A stretch of 64,000 nt of DNA from the NCBI RefSeq assembly GCF_018138145.1, contig NZ_CP073104.1, positions 3,348,001 to 3,412,000 of the forward strand. Direction: 5' to 3'. The position numbers and the translations under genes were made by a program. This stretch comes from Pseudomonas sp. SCA2728.1_7 (lineage in GTDB: Bacteria > Pseudomonadota > Gammaproteobacteria > Pseudomonadales > Pseudomonadaceae). A model generated the notes under the pieces. That model searched no databases. It saw only the letters and a program-made list of their open reading frames with translations, and was not told where the DNA came from. This document shows, piece by piece, positions 9,301 through 16,804 of the stretch (positions are counted from its first letter, which is position 1; every line of letters begins with the position of its first letter).

Positions 9301-10683
9301 TTAGCCGATGGATTGGGTTTCAGTCAGCTCCTCCAGAGTTTTCCCCCGCGTCTCCATCCCGAACAGCCACACCACCCCCGCCGCGATCGCAAAACACGCC
9401 GCGCCCAGCGCGAACACCCCGCCCTGCCCGGTAATCGGGAACACCAGTCCGGTCACTAACGGCCCGAGCAACGAACCCACGCGGCCAATCGCCGAGGCAA
9501 ACCCCGAGCCTGTCGCCCGCGCCGAGGTCGGATACAGCTCCGGCGTGTAGGTATAGAGCACCGCCCACATGCCGAACAGGAAAAACTGCATCAGCAGCCC
9601 GGTGCCGATCAGCAGCGCCACGTTGCCGCCAAACACCGCGCTCTGCCCATACAGAAACGCCATCACCCCGCCACCCAGCAAAGTGACGATGCACACCGGT
9701 TTGCGCCCCCAACGCTCGACCAGCCACGCGGCCATGAGAAAGCCGGGAATCCCGCCCAGAGATATCAGCACCGTGTAATACACCGACTGCGTCACGGCGA
9801 ATCCCGATTGTTGCAGCAACGCACTGAGCCACGAGGTCAGCCCGTAAAACCCGAGTAGCGCAAAGAACCACAGACTCCAGAGCATCGTCGTGCGCTGGCG
9901 ATATTGCGGCGACCAGATCTGCTTGAGCGCCGCAAAGAAGTTGCCCGGCGGCGTCACCGTGCGCGGCAAACGAATCGGTTCCGGCAGCGCCGCACCGCCC
10001 AGCGACGACCGCACCCGCGCCTCGATGCCGTTCAACACCTTGTCTGCCGCGTCATGCCTGCCGGCCTGCTCCAGCCAGCGCGGTGACTCGGGAATGAAAA
10101 AACGGATCGCCAGCACAAACACTGCTGGCACTGCCAACACCAGAAAGATGTCGCGCCAACCGATCAACGGCAGCAGAAAATAAGACAGCACGCCGGCCGC
10201 CACGAAACCTAGCGGCCAGAAGCCATCCATCAACGCGATGTAACGTCCGCGTCGTTGCGCCGGAATCAGCTCGGACAACATCGACTGGGCGATGGGAAAC
10301 TCCATGCCCATGCCAATCCCCAACAGGATGCGGAACAGCGTCAGCGTCTCGACCGTTTGCGCCGTCGAGCACAGATAACTGGCCACGCCCCACAACACGA
10401 TGCTCCACTGAAACACCGGTTTGCGCCCGAAGCGATCGGCGAGCATGCCGGACAGCGACGCCCCCAGCACCATGCCGAAAAAGCTCGAACTGGCGAGCAA
10501 CCCCGCTTGCGCACTGCTCAGACCGAACTCGGCTTTGATCGAGCCCAGCAGGAACGTCATCATCGCCAGGTCCATGGAGTCGAAGAAAAACGCCAGGGCG
10601 ATGATGATGAAAATGATCCGGTGATAACCGCTGATGGGCAGTCGTTCCAAGCGTTCTGCCGCGCTGTAGCCGTGAGTGTCCAT
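9301..10683 (-). CDS. MFS transporter, sugar-porter/NiaP-like
   Basis: This 460-residue inner membrane protein has twelve predicted helices. Signature A between TM2 and TM3 is GMLADRFGRKP, and the second-half equivalent is LVERWGRKP. An ESPRWLEQAGR segment after TM6 and a METRGKTLEEL C-terminus mark the sugar porter/synaptic-vesicle-like branch, which includes niacin and aromatic acid carriers. The substrate cannot be read from sequence. The ArsR-type regulator at 10809-11543 lies directly upstream on the same strand with a gap of about 125 bases and may control it. Confidence 0.88.
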   Translation of the reverse strand: MDTHGYSAAERLERLPISGYHRIIFIIIALAFFFDSMDLAMMTFLLGSIKAEFGLSSAQAGLLASSSFFGMVLGASLSGMLADRFGRKPVFQWSIVLWGVASYLCSTAQTVETLTLFRILLGIGMGMEFPIAQSMLSELIPAQRRGRYIALMDGFWPLGFVAAGVLSYFLLPLIGWRDIFLVLAVPAVFVLAIRFFIPESPRWLEQAGRHDAADKVLNGIEARVRSSLGGAALPEPIRLPRTVTPPGNFFAALKQIWSPQYRQRTTMLWSLWFFALLGFYGLTSWLSALLQQSGFAVTQSVYYTVLISLGGIPGFLMAAWLVERWGRKPVCIVTLLGGGVMAFLYGQSAVFGGNVALLIGTGLLMQFFLFGMWAVLYTYTPELYPTSARATGSGFASAIGRVGSLLGPLVTGLVFPITGQGGVFALGAACFAIAAGVVWLFGMETRGKTLEELTETQSIG

Positions 10684-10808
10684 GCCGCCCCCCTATCCGA
10701 AATGTCCCCGGATCGAGTGTGCGCGATAGCGACACCGCGTTCGTGCTGGATGCGACCTGTTCGCAACCGTGGACGACGCCAGAAGTGCTGACGTCGAAAG
10801 CCAGTGCT

Positions 10809-11543
10809 CTACAACGCCATTTCCAGCTCGGTTTCCTTGGCGAACCGGTGCAGTTCCCGCTGGCCGGTGGCCGTCAATTGCAGGGCTCTTGAGTCGTTGG
10901 GCAGCGTCAGCCAACCGGACTGCATGAACAGCTGCAGCAAAGCCGCGCCGAGCGAGCCACCCATGTGCGGACGGCGCTCGCTCCAGTCCGGGCAAGCGCA
11001 CGCCACTTGTACGTTGCGATGAGCCAGCGCCTGAATGAACACGCCGCGCCCGGCCAACAGTTTCGCCCCTTTGTGGGTCACCACGACACGTTGTTCAAGC
11101 TGCTCGATCCAGCCGGCATCAAGCAGCCGCTGATACAGATCCGCCGCCAGCGTGCCGCCGAGGTGGTCATCGCAAAAACGCGCGCGCAACAACGAGGACG
11201 GCGCGGTCTGGGGTTTGGCCATGGGGGTGGTGCGTTTGAATACTTCGGGAATTTCCCTTGGAGCACTGGCGATGGTGGCGCTGGCCAATGCTTCTATCGC
11301 GGCCCCGACCTCCGGTGCCGAGAGACGGAAAAAGCGTTTGCGACCACGGACTTCGACCTTCAACAGACCACCCGTGGAAAGCCGCGCCAGATGTGCGCTG
11401 GCCGACGACGGCGACAGCCCTGCCAGTAGCGCAAGCTCCTCGGTTTGCCGGGCCGAGCCATCCATCAACGCCCACATCATCGCGCTGCGCTTGGGGTCGG
11501 CCAGCAGCGTGGCAATCTGGCTGATGCAAGGTGCATGTTCCAT
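10809..11543 (-). CDS. ArsR-type winged-helix transcriptional regulator
   Basis: This 244-residue protein carries an ArsR/HTH_20-type winged helix in its first 80 residues (ISQIATLLADPKRSAMMWAL, then LSPSSASAHLARLSTGGLLK). The C-terminal part of about 150 residues holds conserved ACACPDWSERRPHMGG, found in a pseudomonad ArsR subgroup. ATG 11543 has GGGAG at a 7-base spacing; longer in-frame starts add an unconserved extension. No ArsR metal motif (ELCVCDL) is present, so it probably senses a non-metal ligand through the C-terminal domain. The MFS gene downstream is the likely target. Confidence 0.82.
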   Translation of the reverse strand: MEHAPCISQIATLLADPKRSAMMWALMDGSARQTEELALLAGLSPSSASAHLARLSTGGLLKVEVRGRKRFFRLSAPEVGAAIEALASATIASAPREIPEVFKRTTPMAKPQTAPSSLLRARFCDDHLGGTLAADLYQRLLDAGWIEQLEQRVVVTHKGAKLLAGRGVFIQALAHRNVQVACACPDWSERRPHMGGSLGAALLQLFMQSGWLTLPNDSRALQLTATGQRELHRFAKETELEMAL

Positions 11544-11860
11544 GTGTTCACTCCCTGTTGAATCGTATCGTCTACTGCTCGGAGACATCTTGGCCGGTAA
11601 TGAGTCATCGGCCAAGACGCGAAAATCGCCATGAACCGGGGCGAGGCAAGCCGCTGACGCAGCCTGCTCCGGCACAGAACCCGCAGCAGATGCGCGACCG
11701 TCACTCGAAGACTGGCGACGCGCTGCGAGGGTCTCCGGGCCGGGGTGTCGGTGCTGGCATGAGGCGGGCGCTAGTATAAGCGGGTTAGCCCCCGCGTCCC
11801 GCGCCGGGGCCTGCGCAGGTGGTGATTGTTCCTGACAGAAATTTCTCTATTTACCTGCGA
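11544..11860. other. non-coding gap without a recognisable gene
   Basis: These 317 bases between the ArsR and LysR genes, both on the minus strand, hold no ORF with convincing coding character. A GC-rich imperfect dyad around 11788-11813 (GCCCC...GGGGC) could terminate the LysR transcript, but it has no T run. Confidence 0.5.
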
Positions 11861-12790
11861 CTAATGATCAACTTTCGGAAAAACGGGAAATTGACTACTC
11901 AAATCAGCGCATCGGCTGGCGAGCATTTCCCTCAGAAGGTTCACCGGCTTACTCAATTGTGCGCGATGGGCGCACAGCAAATTCAGCGGTGCGCGCTCAC
12001 AAAGCAGCTCTGGCAGCAGCACTTTGAGGCGTCCGGCGAGCACATCGGCGCCCACATCGAGCCACGACTTGTAGGCAATTCCGGCGCCGGCCACCGCCCA
12101 CAGGCGCACGACGTCAGCGTCATCGCTGAAGCGGTCGCCACTGACAGTCAGCCCGACTTCACGTTTGCCGTCGTGAAAACTCCAGTGGTCATGAACCCGG
12201 CTGCCGAGCATGTACAGCAGGCAATTGTGCTGAGCCAGTTGCTCGAGCTGACGCGGCTCGCCGTGCCGGGCCAGATACGCCGGCGAGGCGCACAGCACGC
12301 GGCGGTTTTGCGGGGCGATGGGTAAGGCGACCAGACTTGAATCTTCCGGCTCGCCATAGCGCAAGGCGATGTCCACCGGTTGCCGAAACAGATCGGCGAT
12401 GCGGTCGCCAAGCAGCAAACGCACGGTCAGTTTGGGGTGTTCGCGCTGGAACTCATCGAGCCACGGCAGCAACAGGTTGCGGCCGAAGTCCGAAGGCGCC
12501 GACAACTGCAACACCCCGCTGACCTGATCCTGGCCGCTGGCCAGCAGACGCCGGCCTTCATCGAGGTTGCTCAACGCTGCGCGGGCGTATTCGAGAAAGC
12601 CCTCACCCTCGGCCGTCAGACGCAAACTGCGGGTCGAACGCGCGAGCAACCGCGCACCGAGCTGCTGTTCGATCCGTTTCAACGCCGCACTGGCCACGGC
12701 AGCGGACATGTCCATCACCCGCGCGGCCGCCGACAGACTGCCCAGATCCGCCGCCCGGACAAACAACTGCAAGTCGTCAAAACGCAGCAT
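11861..12790 (-). CDS. LysR-family transcriptional regulator
   Basis: This 309-residue protein has the N-terminal LysR helix-turn-helix (FDDLQLFVRAADLGSLSAAARVMDMSAA region, residues 4-31) and the LysR substrate domain from about residue 90. It belongs to the large AaeR/DmlR-like group. It is divergently transcribed from the monooxygenase and dehydrogenase pair (12911-14248), with a 120-base intergenic region that is AT-rich for this genome, so it probably controls that pair. The inducer is unknown. Confidence 0.9.
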   Translation of the reverse strand: MLRFDDLQLFVRAADLGSLSAAARVMDMSAAVASAALKRIEQQLGARLLARSTRSLRLTAEGEGFLEYARAALSNLDEGRRLLASGQDQVSGVLQLSAPSDFGRNLLLPWLDEFQREHPKLTVRLLLGDRIADLFRQPVDIALRYGEPEDSSLVALPIAPQNRRVLCASPAYLARHGEPRQLEQLAQHNCLLYMLGSRVHDHWSFHDGKREVGLTVSGDRFSDDADVVRLWAVAGAGIAYKSWLDVGADVLAGRLKVLLPELLCERAPLNLLCAHRAQLSKPVNLLREMLASRCADLSSQFPVFPKVDH

Positions 12791-12910
12791 GCTCAGCCTC
12801 GATTATCAAAAAAATATTGAAAGAGACTGCTCTTTTAGCCGGTTTTATCTCGCAGAGAAATAGCCAATCATCTCTCCATCGCATTCATACCGCCTCTCTA
12901 GGAGCCGAGC

Positions 12911-13204
12911 ATGTCCAAGCCATTCACCGCTATCGCCACCCTGGTCGCCAAACCGGGCCAACAGGATCTTCTTGAACAGGGACTGCGCGCCCTGGTTGAA
13001 CCGAGTCGCGCCGAAGACGGTTGCAGCCAGTACGACTTGCATCGCGATCTCGCCGACCCGCAGGTGTTTTATGTGATCGAACACTGGGCCAGCGAAGCGA
13101 TTCTCGAGGCGCACAACGCCAGCGCACACTTCCAGCATTTCCAGGCCAGCGCCGGTCACGCCATCGAACACTTTCAGCTCAAGCGCCTCGGCGCGATTGC
13201 CTGA
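12911..13204 (+). CDS. antibiotic biosynthesis monooxygenase (ABM) domain protein
   Basis: This 97-residue single-domain protein of the dimeric alpha/beta-barrel ABM fold (YgiN-like) has FTAIATLVAKPGQQDLLEQGLRAL split over the first strand and helix, and the typical YDLHRD and FYVIEHWASE segments (about residues 40-62). Relatives are quinol monooxygenases or heme/quinone-binding proteins. ATG 12911 follows TAGGAG. The next gene starts 30 bases downstream, so the two likely form an operon under the divergent LysR protein, perhaps for quinone or reactive carbonyl handling. Confidence 0.85.
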   Translation: MSKPFTAIATLVAKPGQQDLLEQGLRALVEPSRAEDGCSQYDLHRDLADPQVFYVIEHWASEAILEAHNASAHFQHFQASAGHAIEHFQLKRLGAIA

Positions 13205-13234
13205 TCTTCTACTATTAACTGTACGGAGCCATTC

Positions 13235-14248
13235 ATGAAAGCCATCGCCTATTACGCTTCCCTGCCGATCAGCGACGCCAAATCCCTGCAAGACATCGAA
13301 CAGGCAGAACCGGTCGCCGGCCCGCGCGACCTGCTGGTGGAAGTCAAAGCCATCTCGGTCAACCCGGTCGACACCAAAGTGCGCCAGAACATGGCACCGG
13401 AAAACGGCGCGGCGAAAGTGCTGGGCTGGGACGTTGCCGGTGTGGTCAAGGCTGTTGGCAGCGACGTGACGTTGTTCAAGGCTGGCGACAAAGTCTTCTA
13501 CGCCGGCTCCATCGCCCGTGCCGGCGGTAACAGCGAACTGCACGTGGTGGATGAGCGCATCGTCGGCCATATGCCAAAATCCCTCGGTTTTGCCGAAGCC
13601 GCCGCACTGCCGCTGACCGCGATCACCGCGTGGGAATTGCTGTTCGAGCGCCTGCAAATCCGCGAAGGCAAAACCGATGAAGGCCAGAGCCTGCTGATCG
13701 TCGGTGCCGCCGGCGGGGTTGGCTCGATCCTCACGCAATTGGCAAGGCAACTGACCGGGCTGAAGGTGATCGGCACCGCATCCCGCGAGCAGACCCGCGA
13801 TTGGGTCAAAGAACTGGGCGCCGACCTGGTCATCGATCACAGCCAGCCGCTGAGCGAAGAACTCAAGCGCGCCGGGATCGACAGCGTGAGCCACGTCGCC
13901 AGTCTGACTCAGACCGATCAGCACCTCGATCAACTGGTCGAGGCGCTGGCGCCGCAAGGCAAACTGGCACTGATCGACGATCCGAAGTCGCTGGACATCA
14001 GCAAACTCAAGCGCAAGAGCCTGTCGCTGCACTGGGAGTTCATGTACACCCGCTCGCTGTTCGAAACGCCGGACATGATCGAGCAGCACAAACTGCTCAA
14101 TCGCGTGGCTGAGCTGATTGATGCCAGGACGTTGAAGACCACGGTGGGCGAGCACTTCGGCACGATCAATGCCGCGAACCTGCGTCGCGCCCATGAGCTG
14201 CTGGAAAGTGGCAAAGCCAAGGGGAAAATTGTTTTAGAAGGTTTCTAA
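13235..14248 (+). CDS. zinc-type alcohol dehydrogenase family protein (quinone oxidoreductase-like)
   Basis: This 337-residue MDR-superfamily oxidoreductase has an N-terminal GroES-like domain (SVNPVDTKVRQ, GWDVAGVVKAVG) and a nucleotide-binding domain with GAAGGVGSI near residues 158-166. The cysteine and histidine ligands of true zinc alcohol dehydrogenases are absent, so it is probably a zinc-free NADPH quinone or enone reductase of the adh_fam_1 type. ATG 13235 has CGGAG upstream. It is followed by a strong terminator and preceded by the ABM gene. Confidence 0.87.
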   Translation: MKAIAYYASLPISDAKSLQDIEQAEPVAGPRDLLVEVKAISVNPVDTKVRQNMAPENGAAKVLGWDVAGVVKAVGSDVTLFKAGDKVFYAGSIARAGGNSELHVVDERIVGHMPKSLGFAEAAALPLTAITAWELLFERLQIREGKTDEGQSLLIVGAAGGVGSILTQLARQLTGLKVIGTASREQTRDWVKELGADLVIDHSQPLSEELKRAGIDSVSHVASLTQTDQHLDQLVEALAPQGKLALIDDPKSLDISKLKRKSLSLHWEFMYTRSLFETPDMIEQHKLLNRVAELIDARTLKTTVGEHFGTINAANLRRAHELLESGKAKGKIVLEGF

Positions 14249-14256
14249 AAAACCGC

Positions 14257-14309
14257 ACAGCGCAGCCTTCGCCGGACCTAGAGCGGTCGGCGGGGCTGCG
14301 CTGTTTTTT
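14257..14309 (+). terminator. Rho-independent terminator after the ABM/dehydrogenase operon
   Basis: A perfect 11-base stem ACAGCGCAGCC/GGCTGCGCTGT (14257-14267 and 14294-14304) is followed by six T's. The 26-base loop contains a smaller GC-rich dyad. Confidence 0.88.
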
Positions 14310-14408
14310 GCCGTCAGTCCGATGCTTGACCGTTGTCACAATTGCGATCGTATTCAGGTCTACAATCGAAGCCTCTGCGATACATCTTTTACGCAAGGGA
14401 GGTCAGCA

Positions 14409-14582
14409 ATGAAGATCCTGATAAAAGAAGTGGCAAAGTCTCAATGGCAGGTTCGTCTGGACCAACACGCCGTGACATTCCGCAGTGAAGCCGAAGCATT
14501 GGCCTTCACCCGCACCCTTGAAGCGCGACTTTGCGCGCCCCATCAGATTCCCGATCGCAGCCAGCAGCGCGCCGCCGGCTGA
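14409..14582 (+). CDS. small hypothetical protein
   Basis: This 57-residue protein, MKILIKEVAKSQWQVRLDQ at the start, has a predicted beta-hairpin followed by an EAEALAFTRTLEAR helix, a layout like DUF2188-type minimal folds. GGGAGG lies just upstream of ATG 14409. It sits after a strong terminator, so it must have its own promoter, and ends 6 bases before the convergent Bcr/CflA gene. No function can be assigned. Confidence 0.65.
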   Translation: MKILIKEVAKSQWQVRLDQHAVTFRSEAEALAFTRTLEARLCAPHQIPDRSQQRAAG

Positions 14583-14588
14583 GGTTAT

Positions 14589-15791
14589 TTATGCCTCGGC
14601 CTGAGCTTGCGCCAGTGCCCGGGCATTCTGCAGACGGCGGGTGAGTAGCGCCACGCACACCACCAGTAAACCGCACAGGCTGATGACGATTGCCATCGGC
14701 ACGGCGCTGCCGTCGTGCAACACCCCGACCATTGCCGAAGCCCCGGCAGCGACACTGAATTGCATGCAGCCGAGCAGCGCCGAGGCACTGCCGGCGCGCG
14801 CGCCCTGCCCGTTCATCGCGCAGGCTGCGGCGTTCGGGCTGATGCAGCCCAGGCTTGATACGCAGATGAACAGTGGAATCAGCAGCGGCCACAAGGATTC
14901 AGTGTGCATTGCGCTGACCGCGAGCAGCGTCAGCCCGGCGGCGAAATACACCCACACCGCCCGCGACAGCAGGAAGGCCGGGCCGCGCTTGGCCAACATC
15001 CGCGCGTTGACCTGCGCCACCAGAATGAAACCCGCCGCGTTGGTGCCGAACAACCAGCCGAAATGCTCGGCCGGCACGCCATACAGTTTGATGAAGATGA
15101 ACGGCGAGCCGGCGATATAAGCAAACATCCCGGCGATGGCGATGCCGCCGGTCAGGGCATGGCCGAGGTAAACCCGATCCTTGAGCAAGCGCCCGTACTG
15201 ACGCAGTGCGCCGGACAACGGCTGGCGCGGCATGTGCGCCGGCATACTTTCCGGCAGCCCCAGCGCCACCGCCAATCCGGCCAGTGCACTGAACCCGGTG
15301 AGCACCAGGAAGATCGACTGCCAGCCTGTGGTGTTGACCAGCAGACCGCCGAGCATCGGCGCCAGAATCGGCGCCAGGCCCATCACCAGCATCAATTGCG
15401 AGAAGACCTTCGCCGAGCCCACCGCGTCGCACTTGTCGCTGACCACCGCCCGAGAAATCACCATCCCCGCGCAACCGCCCAACGCCTGGACGAAGCGCGC
15501 ACCGATCAGCCATTCCAGGTTTGGCGCATAAGCGCAGGCCAGTGATGCCAGGGTGAACAGCGTGAGGCCGACCAGCAATGGAATACGTCGGCCAAAACGA
15601 TCCGCCACCGGGCCGTAAGCCAGTTGGCCGATGGACAACCCGGCGAAATATGCCGCCAGCGTCATCTGCACGTGTTTCTCGTCGGTGCCGAACGCCAGCG
15701 CCATCGAGGGAAATGCAGGTAAATAGAAGTCGATCGCCAAGGGCCCGAAGGCGGTCAAGGCACCGAGAATCAGAATGGTACGGAAGTTCAT
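14589..15791 (-). CDS. Bcr/CflA-type multidrug MFS exporter
   Basis: This 400-residue drug:proton antiporter of the DHA1 family has twelve helices. The TM1 segment FGPLAIDFYLPAFPSM with its membrane aspartate, motif A GPVADRFGRRIPL (about residues 60-72), the motif C-like GLAPILAPMLGG and the RFVQALGGCAGMVISRAVV segment are characteristic of Bcr/CflA. It exports compounds such as bicyclomycin, chloramphenicol analogues or sulfonamides in relatives. It is a single gene with no regulator nearby. Confidence 0.9.
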   Translation of the reverse strand: MNFRTILILGALTAFGPLAIDFYLPAFPSMALAFGTDEKHVQMTLAAYFAGLSIGQLAYGPVADRFGRRIPLLVGLTLFTLASLACAYAPNLEWLIGARFVQALGGCAGMVISRAVVSDKCDAVGSAKVFSQLMLVMGLAPILAPMLGGLLVNTTGWQSIFLVLTGFSALAGLAVALGLPESMPAHMPRQPLSGALRQYGRLLKDRVYLGHALTGGIAIAGMFAYIAGSPFIFIKLYGVPAEHFGWLFGTNAAGFILVAQVNARMLAKRGPAFLLSRAVWVYFAAGLTLLAVSAMHTESLWPLLIPLFICVSSLGCISPNAAACAMNGQGARAGSASALLGCMQFSVAAGASAMVGVLHDGSAVPMAIVISLCGLLVVCVALLTRRLQNARALAQAQAEA

Positions 15792-15880
15792 CAGGCATCC
15801 AGGTTGGCAAGTCGGCAGCCCGACAGTCTAGCCGCGCCCGGACGCCTTGAACATTCCGATAGCTCGCTAACTATAAAACT

Positions 15881-16078
15881 TCAGACGAGTTTCACCGCGT
15901 AGCCTTCTTCGCTGATGACCTCAATCACCTGCTCGGCGCTCAGCGCACTTTCGACGCCGACCTCTTTCGCAGCCAGATCAACCCGCACGCTGGCCGCCGG
16001 ATCTTTGGCCTGAACCGCGTTGGTGATGGCTTTGACGCAGTGACCGCAGGACATGCCTTGAACGTTGAACACTTGCAT
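15881..16078 (-). CDS. copZ: copper chaperone CopZ
   Basis: This 65-residue heavy-metal-associated domain protein binds Cu(I) in the cytosol through Cys11 and Cys14 of GMSCGHC and delivers it to CopA or the CueR sensor. The full beta-alpha-beta-beta-alpha-beta length is present. It has its own CueR-type promoter 40-60 bases upstream. The divergent periplasmic gene and copA follow on the other strand, so copper efflux functions are clustered here. Confidence 0.93.
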   Translation of the reverse strand: MQVFNVQGMSCGHCVKAITNAVQAKDPAASVRVDLAAKEVGVESALSAEQVIEVISEEGYAVKLV

Positions 16079-16109
16079 GGAATGACTCCTTTGAGTGAGG
16101 TTGCCGGCA

Positions 16110-16139
16110 GTTTCGAGCTTGCCACGATGGCAAGGTCAA
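16110..16139 (-). promoter_or_regulatory. CueR operator/promoter of copZ
   Basis: On the minus strand TTGACC (16134-16139) is followed by a 19-base spacer and GAAACT (about 16109-16114). The spacer carries the dyad seen on the plus strand as AGCTTGCC-N5-GGCAAGGT (16116-16136). This matches the known CueR/copA promoter layout. Confidence 0.85.
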
Positions 16140-16225
16140 GTTCTTCAATAAACTGCCGGGCTGGCAATCGGCGCCGCGCTCGGCCAAGCTGCGTACATCA
16201 ATGACTCGATTCAGGAGATTCAGCC

Positions 16226-16609
16226 ATGCGCTGGTCAGCTTTCAGCCTGTTTGGCTTTCTCAGTCTCTTTGCCGCCGTTCCTCAAGTGCAAGCTGCCGGC
16301 GAGGATTACGGCGTTCTGATCATCTCCCGTGAGCGTCTGGAAGTGGCAACCTCCTGCGAGATCGGTGTGTATATCCAGGATCAGCTGTCGGCACGCCTGT
16401 TTCAGGAACAGAGCACATCTTTCAACTTGCCACCTGGCACTGTTTCGCTACGTCTGAAACTACTGCCGGGGCAGGTACCGGGTTGCAATCCGGGCTTGCT
16501 CGCACCGGGTTCGCAGGAAATAAAACTGCAGGCGGGCGATGTGCAGAAGTACCGGATCGCGATGACACAGGAAGGCATGTACCTGAAGCGCGCCGATCTC
16601 GGCTATTAA
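16226..16609 (+). CDS. exported hypothetical protein in copper cluster
   Basis: This 127-residue protein has a clear signal peptide (hydrophobic FSLFGFLSLFAAV, cleavage near VQA, residue 23). The mature part has two cysteines (CEIGVYIQDQ and GCNPGL) that could form a disulfide, and beta-rich segments. Its body, with FNLPPGTVSLRLKLLPGQVPG and a trailing KYRIAM strand, resembles small periplasmic or surface beta-sandwich proteins, but I cannot name a family. It lies between copZ and copA, has AGGAG upstream of ATG 16226, and could be read from the copZ-copA divergent region. Confidence 0.7.
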   Translation: MRWSAFSLFGFLSLFAAVPQVQAAGEDYGVLIISRERLEVATSCEIGVYIQDQLSARLFQEQSTSFNLPPGTVSLRLKLLPGQVPGCNPGLLAPGSQEIKLQAGDVQKYRIAMTQEGMYLKRADLGY

Positions 16610-16622
16610 GCAAATACAAACC

Positions 16623-16712
16623 TGTGGGAGCGAGCCTGCTCGCGAATACGGTGTGTCATTCAGCGATGATGTTGACTGACCCGCCGCTTTCGCGAGCAGG
16701 CTCGCTCCCACA
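16623..16712. repeat. REP pair, GTGGGAGC type
   Basis: Inverted arms TGTGGGAGCGAGCC...GGCTCGCTCCCACA span 90 bases. It ends about 30 bases before the CueR-controlled copA promoter and may insulate it. Confidence 0.92.
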
Positions 16713-16743
16713 GTTGGTTTTGCGGCGAGTCAAAGAATGGCGC

Positions 16744-16774
16744 TTGACCTTGCCCGCATGGCAAGGTTGATCCT
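16744..16774 (+). promoter_or_regulatory. CueR operator/promoter of copA
   Basis: The -35 box TTGACC (16744-16749) is followed by a 19-base spacer and a -10-like GATCCT (16769-16774). The CueR dyad ACCTTGCC-N5-GGCAAGGT (16747-16767) fills the spacer. CopA starts 31 bases after the -10. Confidence 0.9.
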
Positions 16775-16804
16775 TGTAGGCATCTACTACAGGGAGTACG
16801 ACCG

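Noticed and set aside
12845..14194. 449-codon frame antisense to the zinc-type dehydrogenase gene
   Set aside because: Shadow frame of a well-supported MDR gene; product lacks recognisable domains.
14322..14400. Possible sigma-70 promoter before the 57-residue gene (TTGACC ... TATTCA)
   Set aside because: The spacer is 19 bases with a weak -10 and no supporting dyad, so I did not list it as a site.
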